DNA of 64,000 nucleotides from Chiua virens (Eukaryota; Basidiomycota; Agaricomycetes; Boletales; Boletaceae): contig JAHNUO010000010.1 of NCBI GenBank assembly GCA_019787685.1, forward strand, positions 868,001-932,000, read 5' to 3'. Below the pieces are notes generated by a model that made no database searches, was not told the DNA's origin, and saw only the letters and a list, made by a program, of their open reading frames with translations. Within the stretch, counting starts at the first letter, position 1. Each line of letters starts with the position of its first letter. Below are positions 36,901 to 47,000 of this stretch, one piece after another. Position numbers and translations under genes: made by a program.

Positions 36901-39900
36901 GTCCTTGGCATTTCCCAGATTAGATTCGGGTTCCCATGAGTCATCCACAGCAGAGTACCCTTTCCATTGGATCAGGAATTTGCGGTTTCGCGGGTTCCGC
37001 GTATGGCGTAAGATCTGCTCAATTTCGTATTCCTCTTCTCCAGCGATAAGGTCAGGTGGTGGTTTCGGGAAATTCGGGCCGTAGGTTTCTGTTTCGCGAT
37101 AGGGCGATAACAGAGAAGCATGGAAGACCGGATGGATCTTCCAGGTCTTGGGAAGGCAGAGGCGGTAAGTGAGCGGAGAAAGAACTTCCGTGATTGTGAA
37201 GGGTCCCTCTCGGCGAGAAGCGAGTTTTGGAGAGATAAGCTCTCGTTTCAGGTTACAGGCTTCCAACCATACTTGGTCTCCTTTGGCAAATGGTTTGAAT
37301 TTGTGGAACGATCGAGCTTTCATAGCTTGACGGGCAAGCTCATGGGTGGCAAGGGCTTCATTGCGGGCAGCGGAGAGAGTTCGGAGGCGTTCCTCGACAG
37401 CTGGAAGTTTGGTTTCTGCTATGATAGCAGGTAGGGGACAGGGTTCATATCCCATCATCAAGAAGAACGGCGACTTGCCGGTGACGGAGTGAGGGTGGTG
37501 GTTGTGTGCGAATTCGGCCATAGGGAGTAAGTCGGCCCACTTCTCTGGATTGTTTTGGCAATACATGCGGAGATAGGTCTCGACTTCTTGGTTGACCCGT
37601 TCTGTTTCACCATCGGATTGAGGGTGGTAGGTGGTAGAGAGGGAAAGGCAGTATCCGATAAGCCGGGAGAGCTCTTTTGCAAAAGCAGAAGCGAACTGCG
37701 GGCCACGGTCGGAGATGATTTTGTCGTAGAGGCCGAATCGGGTGTAGACTTTGTGGAAAAAGAGACAGGCTATACCTGCTGAGTCGGCAGTTTTCACTGT
37801 GGGGCACAGAATTACCTCCTTCGTAAGGCCATGGTCGACCACGACCATGAGAGAATTGTAGCCCTCCGCCGAGATGGGAAGATCCGTGATAAGATCCACG
37901 GATACGTTCTGGAAGGGGCGTGAGCAAGCGGAGGGGATCGGAGAGAGCGGAGGGGTGGTCGGGTGGGTGTTGACCTTGTGCTGTTGGCATGCGGCACAAC
38001 CGGAGACGTAGGATCGGACAAAGGACGCAAGTCCTGGCCACCAAAATTCGGCAGCAACAAGTTGGTGGGTTTTCAAGTAGCCGGGGTGTCTGGCGGAGTG
38101 AGAGTCGTGATGTCGAGCAACAATTTGTTGCCGGAGTTCAAGGTTGGGGGGAATGTAGACGCGGCCCTGGTAGGTCAGGACGCCGGCGTCATATTTCCAA
38201 TCTGAGAGACGAGCATGGAATGACGACGGGAGGCCGCCATCCAGAGCATTGAGGGTATCGAGCATGAGGGGGTCGGCGACCGAGGATTTGGCAATTAAGG
38301 ACTGCAAGTCCAGGGTAACAAGGTTGACGAAGACATCGTCGGGCAGGAGGATGACATTCTTGTTGTCAGAGTCGGAGGAGACATGGTTGGGACAGTGGGA
38401 GAGCATGTCCGGTCCATCGAGGAGTTTCCCTGGGACGTGGGAGAACGTCAGGTCGAAATCGGCGAGGTCAAGGAGCCAACGAGCTTGTCGGCGGTTTAGG
38501 TTCTGGGGTTGACGGAAGTACGTCAGGTTCTTGTGGTCTGAGAAGACTGTCACGGGATGTGCACTACCACGGAGGTGGTGGCGCCAAGCTTTGAGAGAAC
38601 GGATGACCGCGAGGAGTTCTCGGTCATAGATGTCGTAGTTCCGCTCAGCAGCGTTGAAGGACTGCGAGAGGTAGGAACACGGTTTCCAGTCACCGTTTGC
38701 GTCGGTCTGGAGGAGTACACCGCCGGTCGCGTATTTGGATGCATCCGTCGCGATGGTGAAGGGTCGAGAGGTGTCGGGAAACCGGAGTACGGGATCCGTG
38801 GTGAAGGCCTTTTTAAGGCGTTCGAAGGCGGAAACTTGAGAGGGTCCCCAAGTCCAGGGGGCGTCTTTCTTGGTGAGATCGACTAGGGGTCGTGCGATGG
38901 AGGAGTAGTCGGGGATGAACCGACGGTAGAAGTTGGCAAAGCCCATGAACGATCTGACGTCCTTGAGCTTAGTGGGGGTTGGCCAGTCAGCGATACTGGC
39001 AACTTTGACAGGGTCCATGGCTAGTTCGCCGGGTCGGGCGATCATGCCGAGGTATTCTACTTTGGTGGTGGCGAAGTGGCATTTTTCGAGTTTCAAGTGA
39101 AGGTTGAGTTCCTTCATGCGGGCGAGAACGCGTTTGGTGCGCTCCGTGTGGGTTGCCTCATCTTCCGAGAAGATGAGGAGATCGTCCATGTAGATGACGA
39201 GCCATCCTTCGGCAATCATGTCGCGGAAAGAGTCGTTCATAAAACGTTGGAACGTCGCGGGGGAGTTGGTCAGTCCGAAGAACATGACTGTCAGTTCAAA
39301 GAGGCCGCGGTGGGTGATGAAGGCGGCTTTCCATTGGTGTCCGTCCTTGATACGAACGTTGTTGTAACCCCATCGGACGTCAAACTTGGTGAACAGCTTG
39401 GCGTCCTTTAATTTGTCGACGAGGTTGGAGATGAGAGGAAGTGGGTAAGCGTCGCGAACAGTGTGTTCGTTGACGTAGCAGTAATCTTGACAAGGACGGA
39501 GTTTGCCATCCTTCTTCTTGACAAAGAAAAAGGGGGAGGCCTGAGGGGAGTTCGAGGGACGGATCTTGCCATTGGCTAGGTGTTCGTCAATGAAGTCGTC
39601 GGTGGCCTTGCGCTCGTCAGGTGACAAGGGGTAGACCTTCCCGACCTTGGGTTGAAAGGTATCTTTCAGATGGATTTCGTGGTCGCAGGACCTCGAGGGA
39701 GGCATCTGATTGAAAGGTTCCTTCGCGAATACAGATTCGAATTCTGAGTATTCTGAAGGGAGGGTGACTTTGGGTTTCTTCGCTGTGGCCGCTAGGGCGG
39801 TAGCGTTGGTGAGCTTCTCGGGTTGAGTAGTCCGAACGAAGCATCGTCCTGCACGCATGACGCGGTTGACGGAGTGTTGCACGGATTGGGTCGTAAAACG

Positions 39901-40470
39901 GTGCCCAGTTTCGGTGCCGAGGTAGTCGTAGAGTTTGCCGTCCCAGATGGGATCGACATCAAGGTGGCGAACAGGACGGATGGGAGGCGGGTGAGCAAGT
40001 CTGGCGGAGTGTTTGGGTTCGTCGGTGGTGATGGGAGGGAGGTCGGGTTCTGGAGCGGACACAGTGATGGTCTTGGCTACCCAATCGATGATCAGATTGG
40101 TCGCCTTAAGCCAGGGGAGTCCTAGGATGACGTTTTCAGAACCACAGTGGATGACATGGAACTTGATATGTTGGAGCACTCTGCCAAGAGCGATCCGGAG
40201 GGTGGTGGTGAATTTGATATCACCGTTCTTGTTCGCAGTAGAGTCAACGTTCCTAACCGGGATGGGTTTCGGAAGGCGTTCTTTTGGGAACTTGTGTTTC
40301 TGGACGAAGTGCCAGTCGATGCAGTTTATCCCGGCCCCTGAGTCAATGAGGGCACGGGTGTCGACATCTTGAGAGGTAGCAGTTACATTCAATCTAACAG
40401 GGATTTGCATAGATTGGGACGAAAGCTCAGCTACAAGTACATGGGTGCGAGAATGGGAAGATACCGGCAT
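33952..40470 (-). CDS. pol: pol polyprotein (PR-RT-RH-IN-chromodomain), split by a Tc1 element
   Basis: Residues 1-1353 are coded at 36412-40470 and are open. The protease has ALIDSGAG (Asp about 43); RT has FTKFDVRWGYN and IYMDDLLIFSED; RNase H has FTIATDASKYATGGVLL; integrase has the HHCC finger ending CAACQQHK and the DD-E core (VVVDHG.., SDRGPQF, ..SDGETERVNQ). The chromodomain is at about 1146-1195 (FLIQWKGY..DDSWEPE). The Tc1 insertion at 34803-36411 ends the reading frame 14 residues later. After removing the element and one TA, the frame continues uninterrupted through 33952-34800 for 282 more residues. These include a second zinc cluster, CFECRKLSHVRIEC..CPICLTWAPGHIQSC. The chromodomain would direct integration to chromatin marks. 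Confidence 0.92.
34803..35017 (+). repeat. Tc1 left terminal inverted repeat
   Basis: Begins CAGTGGCTCAAACAACTG. It contains AACTGTCCCAATG at 34816-34828 and the exact reverse complement CATTGGGACAGTT at 34994-35006, so the TIR itself has inverted ends. Confidence 0.93.
35033..36049 (-). CDS. Tc1-family transposase, DD34E, intact
   Basis: 338 aa, close to the usual 340 aa of Tc1 transposases. The N-terminus has paired helix-turn-helix DNA-binding text (IISLLSLGLSSRKIASQTGLGKSTVSRVL and a second domain to about residue 110). The catalytic core has WSDET (first Asp), a GGGSLMVWGCIG Gly-rich box, QQDNDPKHTS (second Asp) and LDWPAQSPDLSPIEHTWNHLK (Glu), with 34 residues between second Asp and Glu: DD34E. 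No stop or frameshift. It cuts and pastes at TA dinucleotides. ATG 36049 is the first in frame and lies inside the TIRs. Confidence 0.95.
   Translation of the reverse strand: MKPISSSQRDNIISLLSLGLSSRKIASQTGLGKSTVSRVLQEIQPDKTRHLGGRSSKLSSTNKRAIVQQIITGKAKNAVEATKFINTIIDTPVCTQTVRNTLKEASLKAVVKKKKPLLSKSHKQRRLAFALKYQHWTVEDWKRVIWSDETKINRIGSDGQEYVWKKAGEGLISREVKGTVKHGGGSLMVWGCIGCNGVGVLSEVEGRMDAEQYVRILEQGLLESMEESGIPEDDIIFQQDNDPKHTSKRAQTWFDDQGIRLLDWPAQSPDLSPIEHTWNHLKRCLSAYESAPKGVHQLWERLVEEWGKISAEECQNWIESMPRRLKAVIKAKGGHTKY
36197..36411 (-). repeat. Tc1 right terminal inverted repeat
   Basis: Reverse complement of the left TIR with three mismatches (one transition, two transversions). Confidence 0.93.
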
Positions 40471-40487
40471 CGAATCGGTCTTCCTCC

Positions 40488-41714
40488 TTAAAAACCTGTG
40501 ACCGGAGTGGTCACCTTGTTGACGTTCATGGCGTCCTCATCATCCTCCTCGACTTCTACTAAGGCGGGGATTGGTTCAGTTTTTGGGGCGGTCTTCCGAA
40601 CCTTCTTGGAGGAGGATGCGGCGGGGCTTTTCGAGAATGCCGTGCAGGCGGACATTTGATGTCTGGGTTTGTGACAGCGGAAACAAAGTTTTTGTTCAAA
40701 GCATCGCTTTCACTCAGCTTCGGTGAGTTTGGGGACATAGATGGCGTCTACGTCCATAGTGTCGGGGTCTCGCTCCTTCTTGCAAGGGGGGTTGTCGTGG
40801 TATATGACGGCAGAGGCAGGTTTCTTGTTTCAACGGGCGATCTCGTCGGCACGCTCCCACTGAGTTTTGAAATGGATGGCTTGGATATACCACTTGTCGA
40901 TCGTGGTAGGTACCGCGTCCATGCCCTGAATACGTCTCATGAGGGAAGGTGGGAGTCCAGCGGCGAAGAAGTTGATAAGGACGGAGTCGGAGCCGGCGAG
41001 CCCTGCAGTGACAACCTTGTTGCGGAAGGAGGAGATATACGAGGGGACATCCTCGTTCTTGGTGAAGCGGGTGGTGGATAACCAGGTGATAGCGTCACCT
41101 TTAGTGTCGTGGTGTTCGAAGTCCTTGCAGAACTCCGTCTGCCAGTCGGTCCAGGTCCCAAAAGATCTAGCAGCGATGGACTTGGCGCGGAACGTGTCAG
41201 CCCAAGTCAAAGCAGATCCTTCGGTCATGAAGGAGAGTGCAAAAGCAACTCGTTTGTTTTCGGTGTTGTACACGTCTTCATTAACGAAGAGGTAGGTGGC
41301 GACATCGTTGAGCCATGGTATAGCTCGGTCGTAGGAGCCATTGAAGGCAGTGGGTTTTCCAAGACGAAGTTCAACTGCCTTGTTAGACATGTTGGTCGAG
41401 GTAGTGGTCGTGGTGGGGAACTGTCGTACGGGTGGAGGTACGATGGATGGGTTTGGATTCCGTATAGACGGTGGTCCGAGGTTCGGCCTTCGTGGGGTCG
41501 TTGGGGACGCAAAGGTGGCAAGTGCGGGGATGTCGAGTGATTGGTGAAGACGGTCAGCTAGTTGCTGGGTTTCATCCTCTGAGTCAAGGTTTTCGACGTT
41601 GATGTCATGGTCTGCTTCCTGAGGTTCAGAAAGTGGGGTCGAGGGTTCAGGGTTTTCGTCAGATAGATCAGACGACGGAGTGTTGGAAGCCCGGAGATTC
41701 CAGGCGGGGTTCAA
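40488..41714 (-). pseudogene. gag: gag, interrupted by two TGA stops
   Basis: Capsid/nucleocapsid protein of the element. The N-terminal part has a low-complexity Pro/Thr region, then the capsid-like block KPTAFNGSYDRAIPWLNDVATYLF.. and SWGTWTDWQ-like text (SFGTWTDWQTEFCKDFEHHD). The same frame continues past TGA at 40830-40832 and TGA at 40710-40712 to the natural TAA at 40488-40490. It includes a CCHC knuckle, CFRCHKPRHQMSAC. Both stops would be CGA (Arg) after undoing one C-to-T change at CpG. pol starts 17 bases after the gag TAA in another frame, so it must be made by frameshifting, reinitiation or a separate start. Confidence 0.85.
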
Positions 41715-41780
41715 GAGTGGACAGGTGGGAGGTCGTCCGGCAATGGTGGGCAGCTAGTTGCACGAAGGCAGGCTGTAAGG

Positions 41781-41792
41781 TAGTCTTGATCT
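41781..41792 (-). other. Self-complementary primer-binding site
   Basis: Two bases inside the 5' LTR the minus strand reads AGATCAAGACTA. The same element's LTR RNA contains TAGTCTTGATCT (42140-42129), its exact 12-base complement. This matches the Tf1-type mechanism, in which the RNA 5' end folds back to prime reverse transcription instead of a tRNA. Confidence 0.75.
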
Positions 41793-41794
41793 TA

Positions 41795-42528
41795 TGTTAC
41801 GATAGTTCCGGGTAGGACCTAGCATAGCCGCAAAAGCACCAAGTACCAAGTGGCTGCGATAACTCAAACAACCACCACTTGATACGTGGTGCGCTGAAGA
41901 GTTGAATGAGGGTTTCTGGTCAGCGGGTTGCTACCAGAGAGACGAGTGAAAACTCAGGCGTTGCTGAGAGTTGTCCGGTTGGGAATCTATACCCGAGGGA
42001 CAGTCAAGGGTCAAGGGTTTGACTATGATGAGTCCGAGTGTTTGGTCAAGGGACAACAAGAGAAGTCCCTGGTCGAGTGGTCACAAGGAAGGGTCCGAGT
42101 GGAGCTGTGATACTCAGCTAGATTGCGGAGATCAAGACTAGTGTACATGAGTATCGCTGCGAAGTATTTATACTACGAGAACTGCGCACGGACCAAGTAA
42201 CTAAAAGGGGAAGGCCAGAAGAGCGGAAGGGTCAAAGGGCCAAAAGGAGTGCACAGTAATTGTAAAAGGAAATCGTACAATGCAAAGGCAACGGACGATG
42301 ACGAAGATGAAATGACAAATGCGAAGCCATTGGATGATGACGAGAATTGAATGAGTAAGTACGATGCCATTGGATGATGACGAGAAAAGAAGAACATAAG
42401 CACTTGGGTGGAGCCGGTGCGGAGTTACAAAGGTCAAAAGAGAACGAGTATGGATGAGCGTACGAGGATACCTAGGTATCGAGTAAAGGGAAGAAGTACG
42501 AGTGAAGCAAAAGAAAGAAATTGTAACA
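41795..42528 (-). repeat. 5' LTR (element orientation)
   Basis: 734 bp with TG..CA ends in both orientations. Read on the minus strand it carries TATAAATA at 42172-42165, about 25 bases before the segment that is complementary to the primer-binding site, which suggests where transcription starts. Confidence 0.95.
42165..42172 (-). promoter_or_regulatory. TATA box of the LTR promoter
   Basis: TATAAATA on the minus strand, 25 bases upstream of 42140, the proposed RNA 5' end. Position is inferred from spacing and from the self-priming model. Confidence 0.65.
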
Positions 42529-42533
42529 ACTGT
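42529..42533 (+). repeat. Target-site duplication ACTGT (right)
   Basis: Directly follows the GTAACA end of the LTR and equals 33171-33175. Confidence 0.92.
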
Positions 42534-42660
42534 AGAGGTTGTGCTCTCCCTGAAGGAGACACTCCGCATCTTCAACTGTCCTGGTTTTTTTGACCCAACC
42601 CTTGTTCAACATGAAGTGAAACCTGTCGTGTTCAACACCACTCTCTAACAGCCACGATCC
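42529..42660 (-). pseudogene. Inverted, decayed copy of the sedolisin 5' region (right part)
   Basis: Matches the reverse complement of about 31213-31345 (for example CTGTAGAGGTTGT, CCTGAAGGAGAC, CAACACC.CTCTC.AA.AGCCACGATC) with CpG decay. It is continuous with 32990-33175 before the retrotransposon inserted. Confidence 0.85.
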
Positions 42661-42689
42661 AGGTCAAACTTCTGTGACTGCCTGTGAAC

Positions 42690-43035
42690 AGGTTGCATTT
42701 GAAACAAGCACCAGCCGAAGAGTTGAGTGAGCCTGATGCAAGGCATGCAAGGCATCCACAAAGCGAAAGCATGCAGAGTATGGTAATGATGATCATGACT
42801 CCCTAGACAACATTGCAGCAGCATTCTCTGTTGACTCATCACTGGCACAGACTATGACATTGTATGTGCCGACTTGTTAGAAGAGATGCAATTCACTGGG
42901 AAAATGATGTCGCGGTACTACGGACACACTCGGAAGACAATGAACACTCGGACAGCATTGATGTACAGATTCAATAATTACACCCACATCCCAATAGATA
43001 TGACAGCACGTGTATGATGATGAGTATGACACGGT
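42690..43035 (+). pseudogene. Decayed partial copy of the NFKBIL1-like gene
   Basis: Aligns by eye with 12386-12768, exon 1 of the intact gene at 12380: CACCAGCCGAAGA, GTTAGAAGAGATGCA.TTCA and GATTCAA..TTA are shared, with deletions and many CpG-to-TpG/CpA changes. It is fused to the inverted sedolisin fragment, with the junction at about 42660-42690. It has no usable frame. Confidence 0.85.
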
Positions 43036-43071
43036 AATGCAATACATACTGTGAAATTATGATTAAAACTA

Positions 43072-43917
43072 TCATAATAACTTGAGGTCATCACCAGCAT
43101 CCGAGTCAGAGTGGTGAAGAAGAGGCAGAGCCTCTTCTTCATCCCGGATGGGATCCTGATTCTGGAAGAGGTGCTGGGTCAGACGAGGTAGGTAGATCTA
43201 GGAAAGTTAGTGAATGCGAAATAACAAGAAAAGAACACACTTACCATACTAGAAAAGAGAGAATTACCATCATCACCATCATGATGACCCTGCGACAACT
43301 GTGACAACTCGGTGACATCTCCAGGACCACTCTCTGAGTCAGGCTGTGCCACTCCTTGCAATTGAGCTGGAAGTCCAAATACATCATGCGAATTTTGCTT
43401 CAACATTGCGAGATAATTTTCATCGTCTTTTTCATCCTTTGTAGAGTGCCAGTAAAGCCAATCGAGTAAGAGGCTGAATAGAACCATCAGGGAAAACACA
43501 AAGGTGACCTGCACCACTTTACGATAGGATTTAGAGCCAACAATGAAGGAGTTGAAGAACTAAGTGCATACCAGCGATGACGACAAACACTGACAGCTCC
43601 TGTGCCAACTGCCACCATGTGAATCCGGCAATTGCAAGGCTTGTGATGAACATAGTGATGCGGAGAGCCAAAACGCAATAACGGTTGGTAGATGTCGATT
43701 TGAAAGATGTGGCAGTACCGAGTAGTATAAAAATGATGGGAAGTACTGAAAGAGCGAGGGATCGGAGTGCAATGGCTCTGATGTGAAAGTGGTGGTCACC
43801 ACTGCGAGAAGTTTCGATGGCTGCCAGCAGAAAGGAAACAACAAGCATGAGAAAGAAAATGGTCATGATTGCAATAGCAGCAGCACATATCCGCTTGAGT
43901 ATGGTGGAAGTGGACAT
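43072..43917 (-). CDS. Small multi-pass membrane protein, uncharacterised
   Basis: Exons 43572-43917, 43245-43516 and 43072-43197 with 55- and 47-nt introns; 247 aa. Hydrophobic segments are AAAIAIMTIFFLMLVVSFLL, LALSVLPIIFILLGTAT, ITMFITSLAIAGFTWW, LSVFVVIAVVQVTFVFSLMVLFSLLLDWLYW, giving four to five membrane helices. The C-terminal tail is polar and acidic and ends SDSDAGDDLKLL. I do not recognise a family. It starts 36 bp from the decayed gene copy, so its 3' flank was remodelled by the duplication and transposon events. Confidence 0.75.
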
Positions 43918-44050
43918 GATGAATTTTAGAAAAAGGGGCTCAAGACAGGGGCTTTTATGGTGTCTTCCGCGCCGATCAAGCCCGAATTCAAACGGCCAAG
44001 GAGGGTAAATAAAGATTATTATCAAGACACAGAACGCGTAAAAAAAAAAA

Positions 44051-47000
44051 CTACAACCGCCAATCTCGGAAAAACTCCCAATTTATCCGCACGACACGAA
44101 TCATATAGTCCGACGTCCCACCTTCCTCGTCGCGTTCGTGCTCACCGTCATCCCCCTCCGCCTCACCTTGCACACCGCCGTCCCCGCGCACCTCTGCCAT
44201 CTCCTCCGCACCAAAATCAGCCTGATCAGCACCCTCGAGCACGTCCTCCTCCCGCGCCGCAATCACAGCTGCCTGCGCATCCTCCGTGTCCTCGAACTCG
44301 CCCAATGCCTTGGTCAACGCGCCATCGTCCTCGAACAACGTCCGCCAGTCAAACTCGCCTTTTTGGATGACGATGTCGTCGAGCGAGCGTTTTTGGTTCG
44401 CCTTGAGCAGCATCGCTTCTTCGACCGTGTGTGAGGAAATGAACCTGTAAATGTGGACGTCGCGAATCTGTCCGATCCGGTGTGCGCTGCGAGGGGTCAG
44501 CGACGCAGGTGTGAGTAGGAACACGATCTTACCGGTCTTCGCATTGTCGATCCATCTGAGGATTAAAATCACTGTCGTAAAAAATGACCGTGTCTGCGCC
44601 CGTCAGACTAGCCGCTATCAACATCACGCAAACCCAAACAAAAAGAAAGACGCACTTGATCCCAACCCCACCTGACCGTGAGGACGAAATAAAACAAAAG
44701 ATCCGCGCATCCGCATTGAACCTCTCCGTGATATACTGCCGATCCTCAATCTTGGTCGCCCCGTCCAGCCGGAGATACAGGTACCCGTGGAAATTGAGAA
44801 AAACCTCGAGGATGTCTAACACCCGCGTCATCTGCGTAAAGATCAGTATCCGGTGCCCGTTCGCTTTTTTCTGGCGCAGCAGCCGGCTGAGCTCTTGTAG
44901 CTTGCCGCAGTCGTATTGCAACAAGGACGGATCGGGGAACGCGATCTGCTGCTTGACGCTCGAGCGATGCAACACGTCGTCAAACGTCGGCGGGCAGGAC
45001 AACACCGCGTCCTCGCACCCCGCCAGCGCCAGGCGGGGCAGATCGAGCGCGACAGCCGCCGGCGTCGCAAACGTGAATCGATCGACGAGGCCCGCCATGT
45101 CGTCCGCACGTGCCTCGTACGACTTGACCATCGCATGCACGGTCTTCACTGTATCCAGATACCCCGTTTTCAGATCGATAGCTGACAGCGGTACCACAGG
45201 CCGGTAAGCCCGCACGAGTCGCAGCACCTCCTGCCCATAGATCGGCGTCCGTGAACACCGCAACCGGTTGACGTAGCCAATTTGCGCCCACCGCGCGACA
45301 CTCTGCACGCGCTGCTGGTGTGCGCGCCAGGCCCGATACCCCGCGATCGTCCGCATATCCTTGGGTGGTGGCTCTCCCGGCATCTCAGAAACGAGCGGTA
45401 GCCGGTGCGTCGCGTCCAACCGTCGCGTCTCCAACGCCGTCATCAGCGGCACGTCTTGCTGCTCGACGAATCGCAACCCAAACAGGTCGAGATTCACCTG
45501 CCTCTCATCCTCCCGCAACAGCGCCCGTCGCACGAGCAGTTCCTTGATCTCAAACTCGGCAATCGCAGAGCGCGTCATCGCAAATGACGTCACGACAGGC
45601 CGGACCTCGAACAGATCAGGGTGGTTGCACACCTTGCGCAGCTGCATCAGGACGTTGGCAATCTTTTGGTACACCCCCGAGTCGAGCGCTTCGCGCGTGT
45701 GCGCACGCGACATGAACTCGTCGTACAGGAACCGCTGTCGCTTCGAGAGAGGACAGAGCATGAGGTGCTCGTATTTGCTCGGAAGCTCTTTTTCAACGTC
45801 GCGTTTCAGCCGACGAAGCAGATACGGTCGCAACACGGTATGCAGCTTCGACACGCGCTGCAAGTTTTCGTCGTCGAGCATGGTCCCCATTTCGATCGCC
45901 TTCTCCAACGGATCTGGTCAATCAACGTCAGCCTCCAAACTGCATGACGACGACAAGGCAAAACGCACTCGAAAACCACTCCCCAAACTCTTTCAGGTTG
46001 GCAAAGTTGGTGCCAGACATCAAAAACTGCAGCAACGCCCACAACTCGGTCAGATTGTTCTGCAACGGTGTCCCCGTCAGAAGCAGCCGTCGAAACGAAC
46101 GAAACATCAACAAAATATTCCACCGCTGCGATCGAAAGTTCTTGATCATGTGCGCCTCGTCGAGGACCATGTAGTACCACATCTTGCGCTTGAAAATATG
46201 CGCGTCTCGGCTCGCGAGGGTGTACGAGGTGATGCAGACGTTGAAATGGTGCTTGTTATACCACCCCTGTCGCAGTTCTTTCCGCCGTTTTGTGCTGCCG
46301 TGATAACTCAGAATTCGGAACCCAGGTAAAAACTTTTTGAACTCCATCTCCCAATTCAACAACACGCTCGTCGGTACGATCTAAGCACAGTGAGCGTCAA
46401 ATTCAACAAAGACGACACACACGCACGATTAAATGCGGTCCCCATATCCCCCGATCACACGCCAAATGTGCCAACAACGCAATCGTCTGAATCGTTTTCC
46501 TGGGCCCGTGTCAGTACCAACACGCCTCCCATAAGAAATACGCACCCAAGCCCCATCTCGTCCGCCAAAATCCCGTTCAGATTGTTCGAATGCAACGACG
46601 CGAGCCACTCGAGCCCGCTTTGCTGGTACGGCCGGAGCACCCCGCGGAGCAGCAACGGCGGCTTGATCTTGTTTCCAGGCGACCACTCGACGGGCGCGAC
46701 CGCAAACGACTTGAGGTACTCTGGGATCCGCTCAAACGCGTCGCTCTGAACGTCTTCCATCGGGGCGTCCGCCTCTGCCTCTGCCGAAGGGGCAGCGTCG
46801 GAGGCGTGCTCCGGAGGCGGCTGCGGTACGTCACCCTCTGCATGATCCTCTTTGGCATCCAACACGACGCCCTCCTTGACAGGGTCATGCTCAACCACGC
46901 TCGACGCAGGCGACGGATCGTCCCCCATCGGATACTCATAAAAGCTCTCCAGCGCTGGTGACCGCGCATCGCCCAACGTCGGCGTCCGCACGACCGAGTC

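Larger units (their letters stand above)
33176..42528 (-). mobile_element. Ty3/gypsy chromovirus LTR retrotransposon, self-priming type
   Basis: A 9353-bp element including a nested 1.6-kb Tc1 insertion. Transcription runs on the minus strand. Two 734-bp LTRs start TGTTAC and end GTAACA, flanked by the 5-bp ACTGT duplication. Order of parts in the element's own direction: 5' LTR (41795-42528), primer site (41781-41792), gag (40488-41714), pol with protease, RT, RNase H, integrase and chromodomain (from 40470), C-terminal zinc-cluster extension (to 33952), purine-rich CTCCGGGGG just before the 3' LTR (33176-33909). The chromodomain and self-complementary primer site place it with Tf1/sushi-like chromoviruses. 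It is now inactive: gag has two stops and pol is split by the transposon. Confidence 0.95.
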
